The position numbers and the translations under genes are program-made. DNA of 64,000 nt from assembly GCA_033060915.1 (NCBI GenBank), contig CM065390.1:19075001-19139000 (forward strand), written 5' to 3'. Under the pieces are notes generated by a model that made no database searches, had not been told where the DNA came from, and saw only the letters and a program-made list of their open reading frames with translations. Below, one piece after another: positions 60,386 through 64,000 of the stretch; position 1 is the first letter of the stretch, and every line of letters starts with the position of its first letter. The stretch comes from Euryodendron excelsum. Its lineage: Eukaryota > Streptophyta > Magnoliopsida > Ericales > Pentaphylacaceae.

Positions 60386-61036
60386 AGTTGTTCCTTCACA
60401 AGTTAATCAACACTCCAACTAGTTGAACCCAGATACTAGTTAAACCCAAACCCCTAACTATATCCTTTACCTAGTTCTCTCTTACAAGAAGAAATATTAA
60501 GAGTACAAGCACTCTTGAGTACAAAGAATTTCGCTCACATAATAGATATGCCAATGAAACACAAGAGTTACAAGAATGAACTTTGTGAAAGCTAAAGAAC
60601 TTTGCAAGATAAGAATTTCACTTTTAGAGAATTAGTTGATATTCTTCCCTTTGCAGCCGTGTGTATATATGTTGAGGTTTCATCCTTGTCATTCTCTTCG
60701 AGCCATTAGATGAGATATTCCTCAATATGTTGTTGCCCAATATACCTGGACCTCAATCTTCATAGGCTCATTAATCTTTATTGCTGATTTATCTCTTGAA
60801 TAGAAAGTCTTCAATATTCGAATTTGCAGTAATAGAGAGTTTCTTTATTTGACAAATACAATCTTCATAGGCTCCTCTAACAACTGATTTGTCTCTTAAT
60901 TTGAAATGCTTTCATACTTGGAATATTTATCTTGAATTTGAAAAAGCTTTCATATCCAAAATATTTATCTTGAATTTGAAAAGCTTCCATACCTGAAATA
61001 TTTAGCACACATAAGTTTTCTTGCTCTGACAATATC

Positions 61037-61297
61037 AACTTGTTTGGAACTTGGGAAAGGAAAGAGAAAGAAATGCAAAATTTTAAATTTTTATCCTTCC
61101 CTTATTCGATATTATCTAGGAGAGAAAGGGAAGGGAAAGAGAAAGGAAATGGAGGGAAAAGGGAGGGAAAAAAATATTAATTCTCTCTTTTTCCCTCCGC
61201 TTTCTTTGCCAAACCAAACATGGAAGGAAAATAACTTTCCTTCATTTTCTCTCTCTTTTCGCTTCTCTTCCCCTCCCCAAGTTCTAAACAGGCTCTA
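61037..61297. mobile_element. Foldback/MITE-like element with long inverted repeats
   Basis: The left arm TTGTTTGGAACTTGGGAAAGGAAAGAGAAAG pairs with the right arm, whose reverse complement begins GAGCCTGTTTAGAACTTGGGG. About 260 bp, purine-rich left half and pyrimidine-rich right half. The open frame across it is low-complexity and not a gene. Confidence 0.55.
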
Positions 61298-62445
61298 TGT
61301 ATATTTCCTTTCTTGTATTGTTGCTATTTGAAGAAGTTTTGACTGAATAAAATTTTGTATCTTTCCATTTAGCTTAATCAATCTTCAATTTAAGCTTCAC
61401 TTAAATCTTATAGAAGTATTCAATATATCTCTCTAGAATATTATTGATTGGTGGCACATGTCTTCCCTTCAATAAAATTTGTTGTGCACATCTTTTCTAA
61501 AGAAGGAAGGGTTGTATCATTGGATATAATATCATCGAAATCCAATTATAAGAGAAAATCAAGTTTCCTTAAAACTTGATTTTCATATACTTAAATCCTT
61601 CATTTGAAACTGCATGAAGTTGCCAAATATTTCAAATTTAAATTTCTTCCATGGTCTTGAAAAGACATGCAATTAATGTGTAAATATATCACTTTAAAAT
61701 CCTGCAAAATACCTTATAACATAAACTCATAGACCAAGAATTAGAGTATTATAAATAATCAAATTAAAACAATAAAGCATGTTATCATCAAAATTAATAG
61801 AAATGTATTTTACATAGAGTTTAATTTTGATGTACTGACAGTATAAATTTTTTTACACAAGCGGGCATTAGAATATAACACCTGTCTATGAGTTTTGGAT
61901 TTCTATATTGTACTTAAATTCTAAAAAAATACATGTCGCATTGTGGTGTCTTACTTGTGTAAAAATATTCTACATTGTTAGTGCATCAAAATTAAATTCT
62001 TTTACATATCTTTGGGCTAACAGAACTACTTAATCCTGTATATACAAGATAAAAGGTCATGCCCAAATTACTTATTTCCACCTTCTATGGATCCATTTAT
62101 GTATCCCGGGATTGTCAAACTAATAATTTATAATTGAATCGAAAATAGGTGAGCCGTTGGCAACTCTTCTTACACAAAATAAGGACTCATGCCACAATAG
62201 ATGAAAGTAAACAGTTTAATTATATAACATTAAATTAAAAATATTTATTTATGCTTTTATCTATAGCTCTCCACTATACAACCCTCCAACTTACTTGAAT
62301 GTAGACTAAATTTCAAATCTATGAAACTAGCAACAATAGATTTTACCAACAAATCTAATTAGTACTACTTTTTTTTTTTTCTTCTCTTCTCCTTCTTCAA
62401 AGTAGTTCTTAATCAATTAAATCCAAGTGCGTGTTGTTTTATTTA

Positions 62446-62446
62446 T

Positions 62447-62494
<48 letters not shown>
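62446..62494. repeat. (AC)n(AT)n compound microsatellite
   Basis: About 12 AC units followed by about 12 AT units. Confidence 0.9.
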
Positions 62495-62810
62495 CCCATT
62501 TCTTTGAAGACAATGACTTTTCATAATTTGGAGATGGCTAGCTAGAGTCTGCCTCTATGGACCCACAAGAACAAAAAAAAAAAAAAAGAAAGGAAGCAAA
62601 GCTAGGGTCGCAACCGTTTTGTTCATATATCCTCTCGTGGACACCGTCGTCCATTATGGAAGAATGCACGAAATTGGTAGGACCTTGACCAACAACCTTC
62701 ACCTATAAAATTTCAAGCCTTTTGTAGCATCTTCGATGACATTTTTCATGCACAGAGTGAGACAGAGAGCTACAAATTCGATGCTTGTGTCATTCCCTAA
62801 CCCAATTAAG

Positions 62811-63008
62811 TGCCTGTTTCGTAGGACTTAAAAACCAAGATTTTTTTAAGGTTGCTAGTAAAAAAGTCAAGTTTTTTTAGTTTTTTTACTTTTCTGATAT
62901 TAATTCAGATAAAAATAAACAAAAAAGCAAAAAAGTCAGCTTTTATTAACTTTTTTGCTCATAAACTTATAAAAAAGTCAATTCATAAGCTGTACCAAAT
63001 GCAACCTA
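62811..63008. mobile_element. hAT-type MITE candidate
   Basis: Left AAGTGCCTGTTTCGTAGGACTT and right AGCTGTACCAAATGCAACCT are imperfect inverted repeats of the TGCGTTTGGTA class. The interior is AAAAGTCA-rich. No clear TSD. Confidence 0.4.
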
Positions 63009-63897
63009 AATTTCTAGGATTGTGACTCAAGCACCTCATATTCACGCATTGCCCTTTTGTTCCATATGTCCAATCAGTTGTTTGGAAGGAGCTGTATTTC
63101 ACTTTGTTGAGAAATCAAAAGAAAAATTATTGGGAAACCAAAAAATTCAAACAAGTACAAATTTTATTCAAGCTTGATAAAAAAAATATTAAAGAAAGAC
63201 AATGGGGATGAATTATTCCACCCAAACAGGTGATCCCTTTACCAAGGCAATGGCTTATCAATCATAGATTTGATGTTCATTTCCCTTAGAACCTTTTCGA
63301 AAGTCGTGTTGGGTTTGGACTTCTCTGGCGCAGATTTAGTGGTGTGAGTTTGTTATTTGTTTTAAGATAAAAATATATATATAGATACATAGTTCCTCTC
63401 TCTTGAAGCTTAACCAATCCACCTGATTTGTGAGTATGTTCATAAGTTGTTTGGCGATTCTGAATAATATGAGAAGAAAAACAATAAAATAAAAGGAAAC
63501 ATTAACTGAATCCCCCTAATTTTGTTCTTTTTCTTTATGTTTGAACTTTTGTAATTAAGTTAATTTTCTCAATCACAAATGAATATAAGAAAGTTGTCCC
63601 CGTTACATCTTGTGCTTTTTACTTGACCTAATTGCAGTATTAAACTCAAAAAATACAGTCCAAAAATAAAAAATATTGAGGAAGAAAAGAAAACAACTAT
63701 TTCAGATGAATTTTAGTTACAATCAAAGATTAATAGACAAAAGTCGACCAGATTGCTGATTAAATCATTTTCCTCAAATGAATCACTTCTCTTTATTCTA
63801 CAACTAAATAACTATCACATGATTGCAAATGATATAACAAATGTACGTTTTCTCACTTTCGTATAGAATTTTATCACTTTTGTTGATGAATGGGACC
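63009..63897. other. AT-rich intergenic DNA with a possible copia relic
   Basis: GGTGATCCCTTTACCAAGGCAATGGCTTATCAATCA (63229-63264) reads GDPFTKAMAYQS, like the (A)DPFTKAL end of copia RNase H, then stops. Nothing else supports an element here. Confidence 0.3.
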
Positions 63898-64000
63898 AAT
63901 GTTTTGAAAATCGAACTGTTAAGCGAACCAGAAAAGAGGCCGGGTCACGAGTCACTGGTTCAACCGTCAAGTCAACCATTATTAACCCGTGATGTCATAA
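63898..64000. mobile_element. Partial small repeat at the window edge
   Basis: TGTTTTGAAAATCGAACTG..GGTTCAACCG resembles one end of a widespread plant repeat with TTTTCAAAACCGAACCG-type termini. The other end lies outside the window. Confidence 0.35.

Larger units (their letters stand above)
60395..62695. other. AT-rich intergenic DNA, no gene supported
   Basis: Apart from the element at 61037-61297 and the microsatellite at 62446-62494 nothing recognisable is present. Confidence 0.5.

Noticed and set aside
61044..61331. 95-codon Lys/Glu-rich open frame
   Set aside because: It spans the inverted arms of a foldback element and is low-complexity.

Overview
This is nuclear DNA from a flowering plant, most likely a eudicot. 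The evidence is an AT-rich background, one host gene with canonical GT-AG introns, a tRNA-derived SINE, small inverted-repeat elements, and a stack of nested LTR retrotransposons of plant lineages (SIRE-like and another Ty1/copia, Ogre/Tat-like and Athila-like Ty3/gypsy). The species cannot be told from the sequence. All element boundaries come from reading terminal TG..CA ends, primer-binding sites, polypurine tracts and target-site duplications (TSDs) by eye.

Layout 1-41350, the nest. The 3' part of a SIRE-like copia element (1-3426: RNase H end, an accessory ORF, repeated polypurine tracts) runs into its 3' LTR (3427-27531). That LTR is split twice by one Ogre/Tat-like LTR family: solo LTR A (3564-8144, + strand, TSD TACAT) and full-length element B (8429-26080, - strand, TSD ATCAA). 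Rejoined, the SIRE-like LTR is about 1.86 kb. The SIRE-like element itself lies in the 3' part of an Athila-like element (27532-38082: two decayed accessory ORFs, G-rich polypurine tract, LTR). The Athila-like LTR is split by solo LTR C (33300-37853, - strand, TSD ATAAC), the third copy of the Ogre/Tat-like family. The Athila-like element in turn sits against the 3' end of another Tat-like element (38083-41350).

Element B keeps both LTRs, PBS, PPT and a perfect TSD. Inside it I see only a decayed gag, no pol, and an antisense gene with a plant mobile domain (PMD). The Tat-like fragment at 38-41 kb likewise carries an antisense ORF of another family just before its 3' LTR. This shared layout, and GCGCC palindrome clusters just upstream of the TATA box in every Ogre-family LTR, are the most interesting patterns here.

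Layout 41351-64000. A complete but inactivated Ty1/copia element (42436-50372) has tRNA-iMet PBS, gag, PR, IN, RT and RNase H, and LTRs that differ in minisatellite copy number. Next is the one host gene, a five-exon OTU-domain cysteine protease (deubiquitinase family) on the - strand (51893-55326, 319 aa), with a SINE and a terminal-inverted-repeat element in its introns. From 55.5 kb to the end I find no convincing gene, only AT-rich intergenic DNA with several small inverted-repeat elements and microsatellites. No bacterial-type feature, rRNA or functional tRNA gene was seen.
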